A program made the position numbers and the translations under genes. Below the pieces are notes generated by a model. The model made no database searches. It was not told the DNA's origin and saw nothing but the letters and a program-made list of their open reading frames with translations. This document shows, piece after piece, positions 43,818 through 54,000 of a stretch of DNA of 64,000 nt. Origin of the DNA: Pinibacter aurantiacus (GTDB lineage Bacteria > Bacteroidota > Bacteroidia > Chitinophagales > Chitinophagaceae); assembly GCF_019130065.1 (NCBI RefSeq), contig NZ_JAHSPG010000003.1, positions 62,001-126,000 of the forward strand, read 5' to 3'. The stretch's first letter is position 1; every line of letters begins with the position of its first letter.

Positions 43818-45608
43818 AAACTCAATACCAATCATCTTCATCAATATCGCGGCATTCATGCTCTCGCAAATGCCATCTTTTAGTTTGTAATCGAAAAACA
43901 ATTCGCTGCCGTTTTTGAGTTGCATATCGAAATGATAATTGCGGATGGATTGCGGAAACTCGCTGGTGAGTTTAGTGAGTTCGAGATCGTGCGTTGCTAA
44001 AATACCAATAGCATCGTGATGCATCAATTGCCTGATCAAAGCAGCCGAGCCAAGGTGACGATCGGCAGAGTTAGTGCCGCGGAGAATTTCATCGAAGAGT
44101 AAAAAGACTTTCTCTTTTTTGTTCACCGCCTCGATAATGTATTGCAGTTTTTTAAGTTCTGCGTAAAAAGTGGAAGTGCTTTCTTCCAGGTTATCTGCGA
44201 TGCGCATTGTGCTTATCACACGCATGGGTGAAAGCACGAACGAAGACGCACACACTGGCGCACCCATCATGGCGAGTACGATGTTTGTTCCCACGCTTCG
44301 CAAAAACGTACTCTTGCCTGCCATGTTGGAACCCGTAATCAGAGCCAGTTGCGGGGTTCCGTGGATTTCAAAATTGCTGTCAACCCTTTTCTTTTTTTCA
44401 ATCAAAGGATGGCCGATATCTGTTGCTGCAAGGTATCCATGCTTTTCAACAAATGATGCAAAGGCCCATTGCGGCTGGTTAAAATGCAGATTGGCAACGG
44501 TATTTAGAAACTCAATTTCGCCTAGTTTGTCAAACCAATTGTTGACGTTTGACTGATTTTTTTGCTTCCACTTTTCCAACTGAAAAATCAATTGCAGATC
44601 CCACAGCAAAAAGGCATTGAGCGGAAGAAAAACCAGTGGATTAAGACGGATATCAAAACTGTCGAGAATGCTTTTCAAACGCTTTACTTCTGTGGACGAT
44701 TGAGATGTTGCGCCGACAAAATTCGCTTTAATGGCTTGCAGCAAAGACGTTTTAGGAGCAAGTTTTTCAATGGTTACAAGACTATTGGAAAGAGTAGTCA
44801 CCTGCCCTACTATTTTATTAAGAGAAAGGTATTGCGCCGTAACTGTTTTTGTGATGCCCCCCGAAATGAGCAAATACAAAATAACCAGCGCATAAAAAAT
44901 AGGCGATGAAATAATGCCTACGATATGCAATAGCAGCGTGGACAAACTGATCAATGGAAAAATAATGCGCATTAGTTGCCACCCCTTGCTGCCTGAAAAT
45001 GCAAAGGGTTCGCGGAGCCAGGTTGCAATTTTTTCCTGGGTAGCAATTGTAATCGGAGATTCCATACCGTGTGCCTGTAACTCCTGTCGCCACTCATATG
45101 CGGGAGCCAATTCTTTTGCAGCTTCCTGTACCTGGAGAATTTCGTTTACCTCAGACGGATGCAGCAGCTTACCGGCGAAAAATTTATTTCCCTGTTCGGA
45201 AGTTGTGCGATTGATATACTGATAAATGGAAGCCCTCCCAAAGATGTCGAGATCGTTCGCATAGTCGTGCACATGCAACTTGAATTGACTGCCATCCGGC
45301 AGATCGGTATAATGTCCTTTCGCTATTTCAATTTCCTGTTGATTGATCGCCACAAGCCGCTGATGATGCGCAATAGCCGCATTGTTTTTCACCGCCAGCA
45401 CAACGAGGCGCAGAAAAACAGCGAGCCAAATAACAAGTGGCAAAGCAATGTACAGCCAGCCATTGTCTTTCAATCGCCAGGTCACCACGGCCGCGACAAT
45501 GGTGATGATAAAGCGTACCCAGCTTATGGCATTCTTTCTTCTTTTGAGAAGTGCTAAATCTTCTTCCAGCCTGGTGATTCTTTTGGTGTATGCCGTGATA
45601 TTCTCCAT
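43812..45608 (-). CDS. membrane-anchored MutS-like ATPase
   Basis: A 598-residue protein with a MutS-type ABC ATPase domain at the C-terminus: Walker A GSNMAGKSTFLR at about 424-435, ABC-like segment ADNLEESTSTFYAELKKL, Walker B KVFLLFDEILRGTNSADRH (about 500-518), and the H-loop in ILATHDLEL. The N-terminus has paired hydrophobic segments (about 28-45, 50-72) after a coiled-coil start, and further ones near 210-250. The mismatch-recognition domain and clamp of MutS are absent, so a role in mismatch repair is unlikely. The family is common in Bacteroidota and its function is unknown. Confidence 0.88.
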   Translation of the reverse strand: MENITAYTKRITRLEEDLALLKRRKNAISWVRFIITIVAAVVTWRLKDNGWLYIALPLVIWLAVFLRLVVLAVKNNAAIAHHQRLVAINQQEIEIAKGHYTDLPDGSQFKLHVHDYANDLDIFGRASIYQYINRTTSEQGNKFFAGKLLHPSEVNEILQVQEAAKELAPAYEWRQELQAHGMESPITIATQEKIATWLREPFAFSGSKGWQLMRIIFPLISLSTLLLHIVGIISSPIFYALVILYLLISGGITKTVTAQYLSLNKIVGQVTTLSNSLVTIEKLAPKTSLLQAIKANFVGATSQSSTEVKRLKSILDSFDIRLNPLVFLPLNAFLLWDLQLIFQLEKWKQKNQSNVNNWFDKLGEIEFLNTVANLHFNQPQWAFASFVEKHGYLAATDIGHPLIEKKKRVDSNFEIHGTPQLALITGSNMAGKSTFLRSVGTNIVLAMMGAPVCASSFVLSPMRVISTMRIADNLEESTSTFYAELKKLQYIIEAVNKKEKVFLLFDEILRGTNSADRHLGSAALIRQLMHHDAIGILATHDLELTKLTSEFPQSIRNYHFDMQLKNGSELFFDYKLKDGICESMNAAILMKMIGIEFN

Positions 45609-45950
45609 CTTGTGAAACTAGGGTTTTATTCAATTAGGAATTAAAAATTAAGAATTAGGAATTGTTTTAATTCGGCTTTCGTGATGAACGGCTGTTTTCC
45701 TTGTGATGTCAGAAGGCTTCGACAAGCTCAGTCTGACAGCGAAATCGGAGTGTCAGACTGAGCTTGTCGAAGCCCCTCAAATGAGGAACCGCATCCGGCG
45801 CTTTTCATTTCCTGCCACAGTAATCCGCTAAAAATCATACAAAACATGCCACGCCACAATTCTTAATTCTTAATTCCTAATTCTTAATTATTTACGTAAA
45901 TTTGCTGTTCGCGAAAACTGTACGCAAGGTAAATCCCCGTACATCTTTCC
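45609..45950. repeat. 342-base gap with AATTAGGAATTAAAAATTAAG palindrome enclosing a 24-bp inverted repeat
   Basis: The outer arms are 45631-45665 and about 45857-45890 (AATTAGGAATT/AATTCCTAATT words). Inside, 45715-45738 and 45751-45774 form a perfect 24-bp inverted repeat (GGCTTCGACAAGCTCAGTCT core). I recognise the core AGCTTGTCGAAG as a repeat common in environmental bacterial genomes (recollection). The last part contains the ssrA promoter. Confidence 0.85.
45897..45904 (+). promoter_or_regulatory. -7 promoter box TAAATTTG of ssrA
   Basis: An exact TAnnTTTG match 47 bases upstream of the mature tmRNA 5' end, implying a short leader that is processed off. Confidence 0.5.
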
Positions 45951-46322
45951 GGGGCTGTATTGGTTTTGACAGCGTAGATCTTTGAGAGTGTAAGCATGCA
46001 GTGCGTTGTGTAATCTGCACTTTAATCTGGAATGCACAAAATTCAAATGGCAATACTCAGTATGCCATGGCTGCCTAATCAGTGATTAGATAGTCATTAG
46101 GGCCGCCGCGCCGGTTGTTCTGTTACCATGCGCCGCCGCCGACTCAAAAACAAACACAGAATGCTGTTGTAGAAGGCTGTGACTACAACTTAAGACCATT
46201 CAGCTAAGTAGTGTATTGGTTGGTTCTTTTCCTGTACGCCGCCGACAAATAATAAAGAAATAAGCATGTAGAAAGCTTTTGGAGAATATGTTTGGACAGG
46301 GGTTCGACTCCCCTCAGCTCCA
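45951..46322 (+). ncRNA. ssrA: transfer-messenger RNA (tmRNA)
   Basis: tmRNA rescues stalled ribosomes and tags the nascent peptide. The 5' end GGGGCTGTATTGGTTTTGAC and 3' end GGGGTTCGACTCCCCTCAGC (46299-46318) form the tRNA-like half. The acceptor stem pairs GGGGCTG (45951-45957) with CAGCTCC (46315-46321), followed by discriminator A. CCA is not encoded, because the genome reads A-CAA. The tag frame most likely resumes at GGC 46049 and encodes GNTQYAMAA, stopping at TAA 46076-46078. Paired CGCCGC/GCGCCG segments in the 3' half are pseudoknot elements. About 372 nt is within the usual range. Confidence 0.96.
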
Positions 46323-46331
46323 CAAAATTTG

Positions 46332-46365
46332 AAATCCTGTAGGTTTTGGCCTACGGGATTTTTTG
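46332..46365 (+). terminator. rho-independent terminator of ssrA
   Basis: The stem AAATCCTGTAGG / CCTACGGGATTT (one G-U pair), with loop TTTTGG, is followed by a T run. Confidence 0.9.
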
Positions 46366-46507
46366 TTTATCCTCCGTTACACCATGTCAAAAAAATCTCC
46401 CATGTGTTCTTAATGCCAGTTGCTTTGCTTTTTTATTTTCCTGAAGAATTAGTAAGTTCACTTTGGTTAAATCTCGCTGAAATGCGCAGGAATGAAATTA
46501 ATTAAAT

Positions 46508-47353
46508 ATGAAAGGACCGGAATTCTTAAAATATATAAATCCCGTATTAACAGCTCTACAACTAAATGGTGGAGCAGGCGATTCATCCGATATTATTGAT
46601 CAGGTTATAGACAAGTTAGGTATAGGAGAAGATGAACTAGAGGAAACAACCGCCAATGGACAGTCCCGAATTAGAAATCAAATTCAATGGGCAAGATTTT
46701 ACTTGTTCAAGGCAGGACTGATTGACAATACTCAACGCGGCATTTGGCGTCTTACAAATGAGGGGCTAGATAAAAAGTTAAATGACCATGATGTTTACAC
46801 CCTCTTTAAAAGTGTTCACGATAGCGTAAAGAAAACCTCAACTTCAAAAGTTCAAAAAACAGAACCGAAATTTGAAAATATAGCAACAGAAGATGAAGAA
46901 CACTCTGTTGGTTTAATTAATATAATCCAAAATCTTTCGCCCTCTGGCTTTGAAAAACTATGCAAACGGCTTCTAACCGAGATAGGCATAAATGAGATCA
47001 TAATAACTGGCGGCTCGGGTGACCAAGGGATAGACGGAAAAGGAATTGTAAAGTTGAACGACGTTGTTAGTTTGAATATTGTTTTCCAATGCAAACGATA
47101 TAAAGAAACAGTTTCTCCACATCATGTACGTGACTTTCGTGGCGCTATGCAGGGTCGCGGGGAAAAAGGCCTTATAATAACAACCGGACGTTTCACTAAA
47201 GAAGCAAAAAATGAGGCTAATCGCGATGGCGTTACGCCAATCGAACTAATTGACGGCGCCAGATTAGTTGAACTCTTTGAGAAATATCACTTAGGACTTA
47301 AGCCAGTGACAGTTTTTGAGATTGATCAAGAATTTTTCAAAAGCTTCAATTAA
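46508..47353 (+). CDS. Mrr-type restriction endonuclease
   Basis: A probable type IV (modification-dependent) endonuclease. The 281-residue protein has an N-terminal winged-helix Mrr_N-like domain (about 1-95, with QIQWARFYLFKAGLIDNTQRGIWRLTNEG). The C-terminal Mrr catalytic domain (about 140-255) starts LSPSGFEKLCKRLLTEIG and carries the PD-(D/E)xK variant acids and lysine as GSGDQGIDGKG (Asp near 176) and FQCKRY (Q-x-K near 194-196). It stands 151 bp ahead of a type I operon and just after ssrA. Mrr enzymes cut DNA methylated by foreign methyltransferases; compatibility with the adjacent HsdM is an open question. Confidence 0.92.
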   Translation: MKGPEFLKYINPVLTALQLNGGAGDSSDIIDQVIDKLGIGEDELEETTANGQSRIRNQIQWARFYLFKAGLIDNTQRGIWRLTNEGLDKKLNDHDVYTLFKSVHDSVKKTSTSKVQKTEPKFENIATEDEEHSVGLINIIQNLSPSGFEKLCKRLLTEIGINEIIITGGSGDQGIDGKGIVKLNDVVSLNIVFQCKRYKETVSPHHVRDFRGAMQGRGEKGLIITTGRFTKEAKNEANRDGVTPIELIDGARLVELFEKYHLGLKPVTVFEIDQEFFKSFN

Positions 47354-47504
47354 AAGTACAACGGTAAAATTGGTTAGACTATATATAGACGCTTTATTTG
47401 CAAAATAACCAAAATCAATAAATTAAGCCCGTATTCAGACGGATGTCGTGGAAACAATAAACTTTTAAAAGTATCTTGCCAGATCGAAAACTTATTAAAC
47501 TATA

Positions 47505-49103
47505 ATGGCTAAAACAGCAAAGACAGAACAGGAAGAACCATTAGAGAAAAAACTCTGGAAAGCTGCCGACAAGCTCCGTAAAAATATGGATGCTGCCGAA
47601 TATAAACATGTTGCTTTGGGTTTGATTTTCTTGAAATACATATCTGATGCTTTTGAAGAACAATACCAAAAATTGGTTGCACAAAAAAGCGAAGGTGCAG
47701 ATCCCGAGGACAAAAACGAATATGTGGCAGAGAAAATATTTTTTGTTCCTGCAATGGCTCGTTGGAATTACATACAAGGCAGAGCCACTCAACCAACGAT
47801 TGGCAAAGACATTGACGATGCAATGGATGCTATTGAAAAAGACAACCCATCTTTGCGTGGTGTTTTACCAAAAGTATTTGCGCAGGAAAAGCTGGACAAA
47901 AGCAGTTTGGGCGGACTCGTGAATCTTGTAGGTTCTGCCACATTGGGAACAAAGGAGGCCCAAAGCAAAGATTTATTAGGACAAGTATTTGAATACTTCC
48001 TGGGTGAATTCGCATTGGCAGAAGGGAAAAAAGGTGGCCAGTTTTATACGCCGCAAAGTGTTGTTAAATTATTGGTTGAAATGCTTGAACCTTACGAAGG
48101 ACGGGTATTTGACCCTTGTTGTGGAAGCGGCGGAATGTTTGTACAAAGCGAAAAGTTCATCAATCAACACCAGGACCATTACAAAACGAAAGGGAAAGCC
48201 GGTTTGGCACTAAACCCTGCCGATCGTATTTCTATCTACGGACAAGAGAGCAACCAAACCACCTGGCGTTTGGCAAAAATGAATTTATCGATTCGTGGCA
48301 TTGACAGCAGCAACGTAAAATGGAACAACGAAGGTTCGTTTTTAAATGATGCTCACAAAGACTTGAAAGCCGATTACATTATTGCCAACCCACCGTTTAA
48401 CGACAGCGACTGGAGTGGCGAACTTTTGCGAGATGACGCAAGATGGAAAGTATTAGGCAAAACCCTAATTCCCCCGGCAGGGAACGCAAACTATGCCTGG
48501 ATACAACATTTCTTATATCATTTGGCTCCGACAGGACAAGCGGGTTTTGTATTGTCTAAAGGATCACTTACCAGCAACACAGGAGGTGAAGGAGATATTA
48601 GAAAAGAGCTGGTGGATCAAGGTTTGGTAGACTGCGTTGTAAACCTGCCCACCAAATTATTCTTGAATACTCAAATACCAGCCTGTTTGTGGTTTCTATC
48701 TCGTAACAGAACCAATGGCGATTTTAGAAACCGTAAAAATGAGATCTTGTTTATTGATGCAAGAAACATGGGCTTCCTGATAAACCGCAAAAACAGAGAC
48801 TTAAGCGATGACGACATAAACCTGATTGCAGGCACCTATCACAACTGGCGAAACCCTCAGGGAAATTATGAAGATGTGGCAGGCTTTTGCAAAGCGGCAA
48901 CTATTGAAGAAGTAGAAAAGCTCAACTATGTATTGACACCGGGAAGATATGTTGGATTAGCTGACGAAGAAGATGATTTTAATTTTGTAGAACGCTTTAC
49001 TGCCTTGAAATCAGAGTTGGAAAAACAAATTGCTGAAGAAGCCCACCTGAATAAAAAGATTATTGAAAATTTGGCTAAGATAAAACTACCTGGAAATGGC
49101 TAA
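47505..49103 (+). CDS. hsdM: type I restriction-modification methyltransferase subunit HsdM
   Basis: The N6-adenine methyltransferase subunit of a type I restriction-modification system, acting as M2S. The 532-residue protein has an HsdM N-terminal helical domain (about 10-150, LWKAADKLRKNMDAAEYKHVALGLIFLKYISDAFE), then GGQFYTPQSVVKLLVEMLEP (about 177-196), SAM-binding motif I DPCCGSGGMF (about 203-212), and catalytic motif IV NPPF near residue 295. The C-terminal helices (about 480-532) should contact HsdS. It is the first gene of a four-gene run with overlaps of 8, 4 and 4 bp, so it must be co-transcribed. No palindromic repeat lies between these genes. Confidence 0.96.
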   Translation: MAKTAKTEQEEPLEKKLWKAADKLRKNMDAAEYKHVALGLIFLKYISDAFEEQYQKLVAQKSEGADPEDKNEYVAEKIFFVPAMARWNYIQGRATQPTIGKDIDDAMDAIEKDNPSLRGVLPKVFAQEKLDKSSLGGLVNLVGSATLGTKEAQSKDLLGQVFEYFLGEFALAEGKKGGQFYTPQSVVKLLVEMLEPYEGRVFDPCCGSGGMFVQSEKFINQHQDHYKTKGKAGLALNPADRISIYGQESNQTTWRLAKMNLSIRGIDSSNVKWNNEGSFLNDAHKDLKADYIIANPPFNDSDWSGELLRDDARWKVLGKTLIPPAGNANYAWIQHFLYHLAPTGQAGFVLSKGSLTSNTGGEGDIRKELVDQGLVDCVVNLPTKLFLNTQIPACLWFLSRNRTNGDFRNRKNEILFIDARNMGFLINRKNRDLSDDDINLIAGTYHNWRNPQGNYEDVAGFCKAATIEEVEKLNYVLTPGRYVGLADEEDDFNFVERFTALKSELEKQIAEEAHLNKKIIENLAKIKLPGNG

Positions 49104-49551
49104 CGAGGATATACGCTGGATACAACGGTTTAACAATTATCGTAAAGCACTGGCTAGACTTGGAAAAGCGGTAGCTATAACAGAAAAAAGGGACTTGTCA
49201 GATTTGGAGCAGCAAGGCTTGATACAAGGTTTTGAATTTACATTTGATCTGGCCTGGAAAACTTTACAAGATTACTTACGACACCACAATCGACCAAACG
49301 ACAATGGTGGCCCGAATGTAATAATTAAACAGGCATTGGAAGATGGAATCATTAAAAACAAGGAAGCATGGAAAGAAATGAAAAAATCTCGTGACTTAAC
49401 TTCTCACACTTATGATAGCGAAACCACAGACGATATTGCAGAAAACATTTTGGATAGTTACTATGATTTGTTCATTCAACTAGAAACCCGTTTACAATTA
49501 GAGAAAATAAAAGAAGAAAAGAACCTTTCTAATCAAGACGACACTGCATGA
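49096..49551 (+). CDS. HepT-like HEPN protein (nucleotidyltransferase substrate-binding family)
   Basis: A 151-residue all-helical protein of the HI0074/nucleotidyltransferase-substrate-binding family, a branch of the HEPN superfamily. The RNase-toxin motif RX4HXY is intact as R99-DLTS-H104-T-Y106, the site at which HepT toxins are AMPylated on Tyr by their MntA partner. Other family residues are GFEFTFDLAWKTLQDYL (about 45-61) and the helix ending DSYYDLFIQLETRL. It overlaps hsdM by 8 bp and its stop overlaps the start of the next gene (ATGA). The next gene begins with the matching MNT domain, so it is a toxin candidate inside a restriction operon. RNase activity is inferred from the motif only. 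Confidence 0.88.
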   Translation: MANEDIRWIQRFNNYRKALARLGKAVAITEKRDLSDLEQQGLIQGFEFTFDLAWKTLQDYLRHHNRPNDNGGPNVIIKQALEDGIIKNKEAWKEMKKSRDLTSHTYDSETTDDIAENILDSYYDLFIQLETRLQLEKIKEEKNLSNQDDTA

Positions 49552-51023
49552 AATTTGGATTAACACAACATACCATTGATGATCTTATTACCATTTTTGA
49601 ACAGCATTCAAAAGTAGACAAGGCACTTATATTTGGCAGCAGAGCCAAAGGTAATTACCGGCCCGATAGCGATATCGACATTGCCCTAAAAGGACAAGAT
49701 TTACATACCGATGATATTATTGCGATGAGTGTGGCTCTTGAGGAAAAAGGCATTACCCATAAAATTGATTTGATTAATTACCACACCATACAAGAACCAG
49801 ACCTTAAAGACCACATTGACCGAGTGGGGCTCGAATTGTATAGTAGCTGGCTGGAACATCGCTTTTCTGACTTTGTCTTAATTAATCCAACAGTTAGTTT
49901 GAAAGGCAATGCGGAATATTCATTTGTTGAAATGAAGGACTTAGAAGATGGAAATAAAATTTGTTCCCCGTCTGCTAAACGAAGAACTTCTAGTGGGGCG
50001 AGATTTCAAGAAAGAGATACTTTGTTTGCCAGAATTACTCCATGTTTAGAAAATGGCAAAATTTGTCAAGTGAGGGGGTTGGAAAATGGAATTGGTTTTG
50101 GCTCAACTGAATTTCTCGTTTTCAGAGGTAAAGAGAATGTTTCTGATAATGAATTCGTTTTCTATTTATCAAGATGGGACGAAGTAAGGGATTTTGCAGA
50201 AAATAATTTTGAAGGAACTTCAGGAAGACAAAGGGTTCCTAAAAATTGTTTCGACAATCTAAAATTGCGTTTACCCCCTCTCCCAGAACAAACCGCCATT
50301 GCCTCTATACTTAGCAGCCTCGATGACAAAATAGACCTGTTGCACCGCCAAAACAAAACCTTAGAACAATTGGCAGAAACGCTGTTTAGGCAATGGTTTG
50401 TAGAGGAAGCAGAGGATAGTTGGGAGAAGTTTACTCTTAGGCGATTTGTGGAAACAAACCAAAGAAGCATTTCTAAAGAATATCAATTTGAGGTTATCGA
50501 ATACCTTGATACTAGCTCAATTACTAACGGAATAATCAACGAAACTCAAAAACTTTTTTTAAAGGACGCGCCAAGCAGAGCAAAGAGACTTGTACTAAAC
50601 AATGACATTCTAATTTCAACAGTAAGACCGGATCAACACCATTACGGAATCATAAACAATCCAAAAGAAAATTTAGTTGTATCTACTGGATTTTGCGTTA
50701 TCACTTGTGCGCACATAAGTCCATATTTCATCTATTTGTTATTAACCGGAAATGATATGACAGAATATCTACATGCAATCGCTGAAGGTTCAACATCTAC
50801 TTATCCTTCACTAAAGCCATCAGATATTGAAAAAATCGAATTTCAAAAACCACCAGAAAAAAAATTGCTCGAATTTGATAAATTGGCATCTGGCTTTTGG
50901 AACAAAATAAATTCCAACCAAGCCCAAATCCGCACATTAAATCAAACCCGAGACACATTACTTCCTAAACTAATGTCAGGCGAAATAAGAGTTTCCGAAT
51001 TAAATACAGTTTCAACCCAATGA
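49548..51023 (+). CDS. hsdS: MNT nucleotidyltransferase domain fused to type I specificity subunit HsdS
   Basis: A 491-residue chimera. Residues 1-99 are a minimal nucleotidyltransferase of MntA type with GS-X10-DXD intact (Gly30-Ser31, Asp42, Asp44) and a third acidic Asp74 (HKIDLI). From Trp101 the frame continues as HsdS: TRD1 (about 102-240), central conserved helices [42 protein letters not shown] (about 243-283), TRD2 (about 290-450), and the second helical repeat ending [18 protein letters not shown]. HsdS gives type I enzymes their bipartite target. MNT should AMPylate the HEPN partner encoded immediately upstream. I see no strong internal start for a separate HsdS. Tandem TAG triplets lie out of frame at 49841-49846 near the joint. 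Confidence 0.9.
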   Translation: MKFGLTQHTIDDLITIFEQHSKVDKALIFGSRAKGNYRPDSDIDIALKGQDLHTDDIIAMSVALEEKGITHKIDLINYHTIQEPDLKDHIDRVGLELYSSWLEHRFSDFVLINPTVSLKGNAEYSFVEMKDLEDGNKICSPSAKRRTSSGARFQERDTLFARITPCLENGKICQVRGLENGIGFGSTEFLVFRGKENVSDNEFVFYLSRWDEVRDFAENNFEGTSGRQRVPKNCFDNLKLRLPPLPEQTAIASILSSLDDKIDLLHRQNKTLEQLAETLFRQWFVEEAEDSWEKFTLRRFVETNQRSISKEYQFEVIEYLDTSSITNGIINETQKLFLKDAPSRAKRLVLNNDILISTVRPDQHHYGIINNPKENLVVSTGFCVITCAHISPYFIYLLLTGNDMTEYLHAIAEGSTSTYPSLKPSDIEKIEFQKPPEKKLLEFDKLASGFWNKINSNQAQIRTLNQTRDTLLPKLMSGEIRVSELNTVSTQ

Positions 51024-54000
51024 AACCAATAACCGAAGATAAAATAGAAGCCTTTGCAATTGAAGTACTCCAAGGTATGGGTTGGGAGTATGTTCCCGGC
51101 TTGGCTATTGCTCCGGGAGCAGAGCAAGCTGAAAGAGAAAGCTTTGAGCAAATCGTTTTGGTGGAACGGTTGCGCAAATCGGTGTCGGTTTTAAACCCAG
51201 GTATTCCACACCATGCACAGGAACAAGCTATTCAAGAGGTTTTACGAATCTATTCGCCTGATTTGCATTATAACAACGAAAGATTTCATGAGCTTTTAGT
51301 AGAGAAAGTAAAAATACCTTATCAGCAAGATGGTTTTGAACGGAGTTACGAAGTGGCATTGATTGATTTTGAAAACACGCTGAACAATGAATTTTTATGT
51401 GTTAATCAATACACTATTGTAGAAAAAAATCAAAACAAACGTCCCGATGTATTGCTGTTTGTAAATGGGTTACCATTAGTAGTAATTGAACTAAAAAATG
51501 CGGCAGATGAAAACGCCACTATGCGCAAAGCATACGAGCAGCTGCAAACATACAAGGCAACCATTCCAAGCCTGTTTACTTACAATGCCATTTGTGTTAT
51601 ATCAGATGGAATGGAATGCAAAGCTGGAAGCGTTTCTGCGGGCTTCAGCCGTTTCATGAACTGGAAAACCACAGATGGCAGAAGACAGGCTTCAAGATTT
51701 AGCCCACAGCTGGAAATATTACTAAAAGGAATGCTGAACCCTTCTACCCTTTTAGATTTGGTTCGCAATTTCATTGTTTTTGAAAAGACGAAAAAGGAAG
51801 ACCCTAAAACAGGCATCACTCAAATAGAAACTGTTAAAAAATTAGCAGCTTATCATCAGTACTTTGCAGTAAACCGGGCGGTACAATCTACTATTATCGC
51901 TTCTGGTTCCAAAGGAGACAAAAAGGGCGGTGTTGTTTGGCATACGCAAGGGTCGGGAAAAAGCTTGAGTATGGTTTTTTATTCGGGTAAACTGATTACA
52001 GCACCCGAAATGCAAAACCCTACCGTTTTAGTTATTACCGACCGTAATGATCTCGACGATCAGTTGTTTGATACTTTCGCCAGCTCCAAACAATTATTAA
52101 GACAAGAGCCTGTGCAGGCAAACGACAGAGAACATTTAAAAACATTGCTACAAGTAGCCAGCGGCGGAATTGTATTTACCACCATTCAAAAATTTTTACC
52201 GCAGGGCCAAAAATCTGTTTACGACCAATTATCCGAGCGTAGAAACATTGTTGTAATAGCAGATGAGGCACACAGAACACAATACGGTTTTGAAGCCTCC
52301 ATAAAAGAAATAAAAGACAAGGAAACTAAAGAAAAAATTGGCAATCGCATTGCGTATGGATTCGCTAAGTATCTACGGGATGCCTTGCCAAATGCGACTT
52401 ACATAGGCTTCACAGGCACTCCCATTGAAGGCACTGACGTAAACACACCACAAGTTTTTGGGCAGTATGTAGATGTATATGATATATCACAGGCAGTTGC
52501 GGATGGTGCAACAGTTCGTATTTATTATGAAAGCCGTTTGGCCAAAGTGAATTTAGATGAAGAGGGAAAACGCCTCATAGAAGAATTTGATGCAGAACTG
52601 GAACAAGACGAAGAAATAACAGACCAACAAAAAGCCAAAGCCAAATTCACAAAACTGGAGGCGATTGTAGGTAACGAAGAACGCATTAAAAATTTGGCAA
52701 AGGACATTGTAAACCATTTCGAACAGCGCCAAAAAGTATTTGACGGTAAAGGAATGATTGTGGCAATGAGCCGGAGAATTGCAGCTGATTTGTACAAAGA
52801 AATTGTTGCTCTAAGGCCCGAATGGCACGATGATGATTTAAGTAAGGGAACCATTAAAGTGGTAATGACTTCTTCAAGTGCGGACGGTCCCGAAATGCTA
52901 CGTCACAACACCACAAAAAAACAACGCAAGGCGTTAGCAGAAAGGATGAAAGACCCTGCAGATCCTTTGCGACTGGTAATTGTTCGCGATATGTGGCTGA
53001 CTGGTTTTGATGCGCCTTGTTTGCATACACTCTATATTGACAAACCTATGAGAGGGCATAACCTCATGCAGGCAATCGCAAGAGTAAACCGCGTTTTCAA
53101 AGACAAACCAGGCGGCTTAGTGGTAGACTACCTGGGTATAGCAACCGATTTAAAAAAAGCACTGTCTTTCTATTCAGATGCAGGTGGAAAAGGCGAACCA
53201 ACTTTAGATTTGGAAAAAGCAATTGCATTGATGAGTGAGAAACATGAAGTGGTTCAACAGTTTTTTAATGAAGAAGCTAAAACACAAAAAGACATTCTGG
53301 TAGAAGAACCAGAAGCATATTATTCAAACAGTTTTAGATTTAACTATAAACGTTTCTTTAATGCCGAGCCAAAAGAAAAAATGTCAATTATTCTGCAATC
53401 AGAAGAACACATTTTAGGTTTGGAAGAGGGCAAGTCCCGTTTCATCAGAGAAGTAACACTGTTGAGTCAAACTTTTGCTTTATCCATTCCACACCCAAGA
53501 GCAATGGAAATCAAAGACGACATTGCTTTTTTTCAAGCTGTAAAGGCAAGGTTGGTAAAATTTGAGGGAACAGGAACCGGCAAGTCAGATATTGAAATTG
53601 AGACAGCCATCAAACAAATAGTCGACGAAGCGCTAAGCTCAGACAAAGTAATTGACATTTTTGAAGCCGCGGGAATAGACAAACCAGAAATTTCAGGTTT
53701 AGAAGTGCTTTCAGACGAATTCCTTTTGGAAGTAAAGGGAATGAAACACCAAAATCTGGCGTTGGAACTTTTAAAGAAATTATTGAATGATGAAATAAAA
53801 ACTCGTTCTAAAACCAATCTGGTAAAGAGCAAAAAACTGTTGGAAATGTTGGAAGGAGCAATTAAACGATACCAAAACAACTTACTAACTACTACTGAAA
53901 TCATTCAGGAACTGATAAACATTGCAAAAGAAATAAAAGAAGCCGACAAAGAAGGCGAACAGCTTGGGCTAACCAAAGACGAAGTTGCTTTTTACAACGC

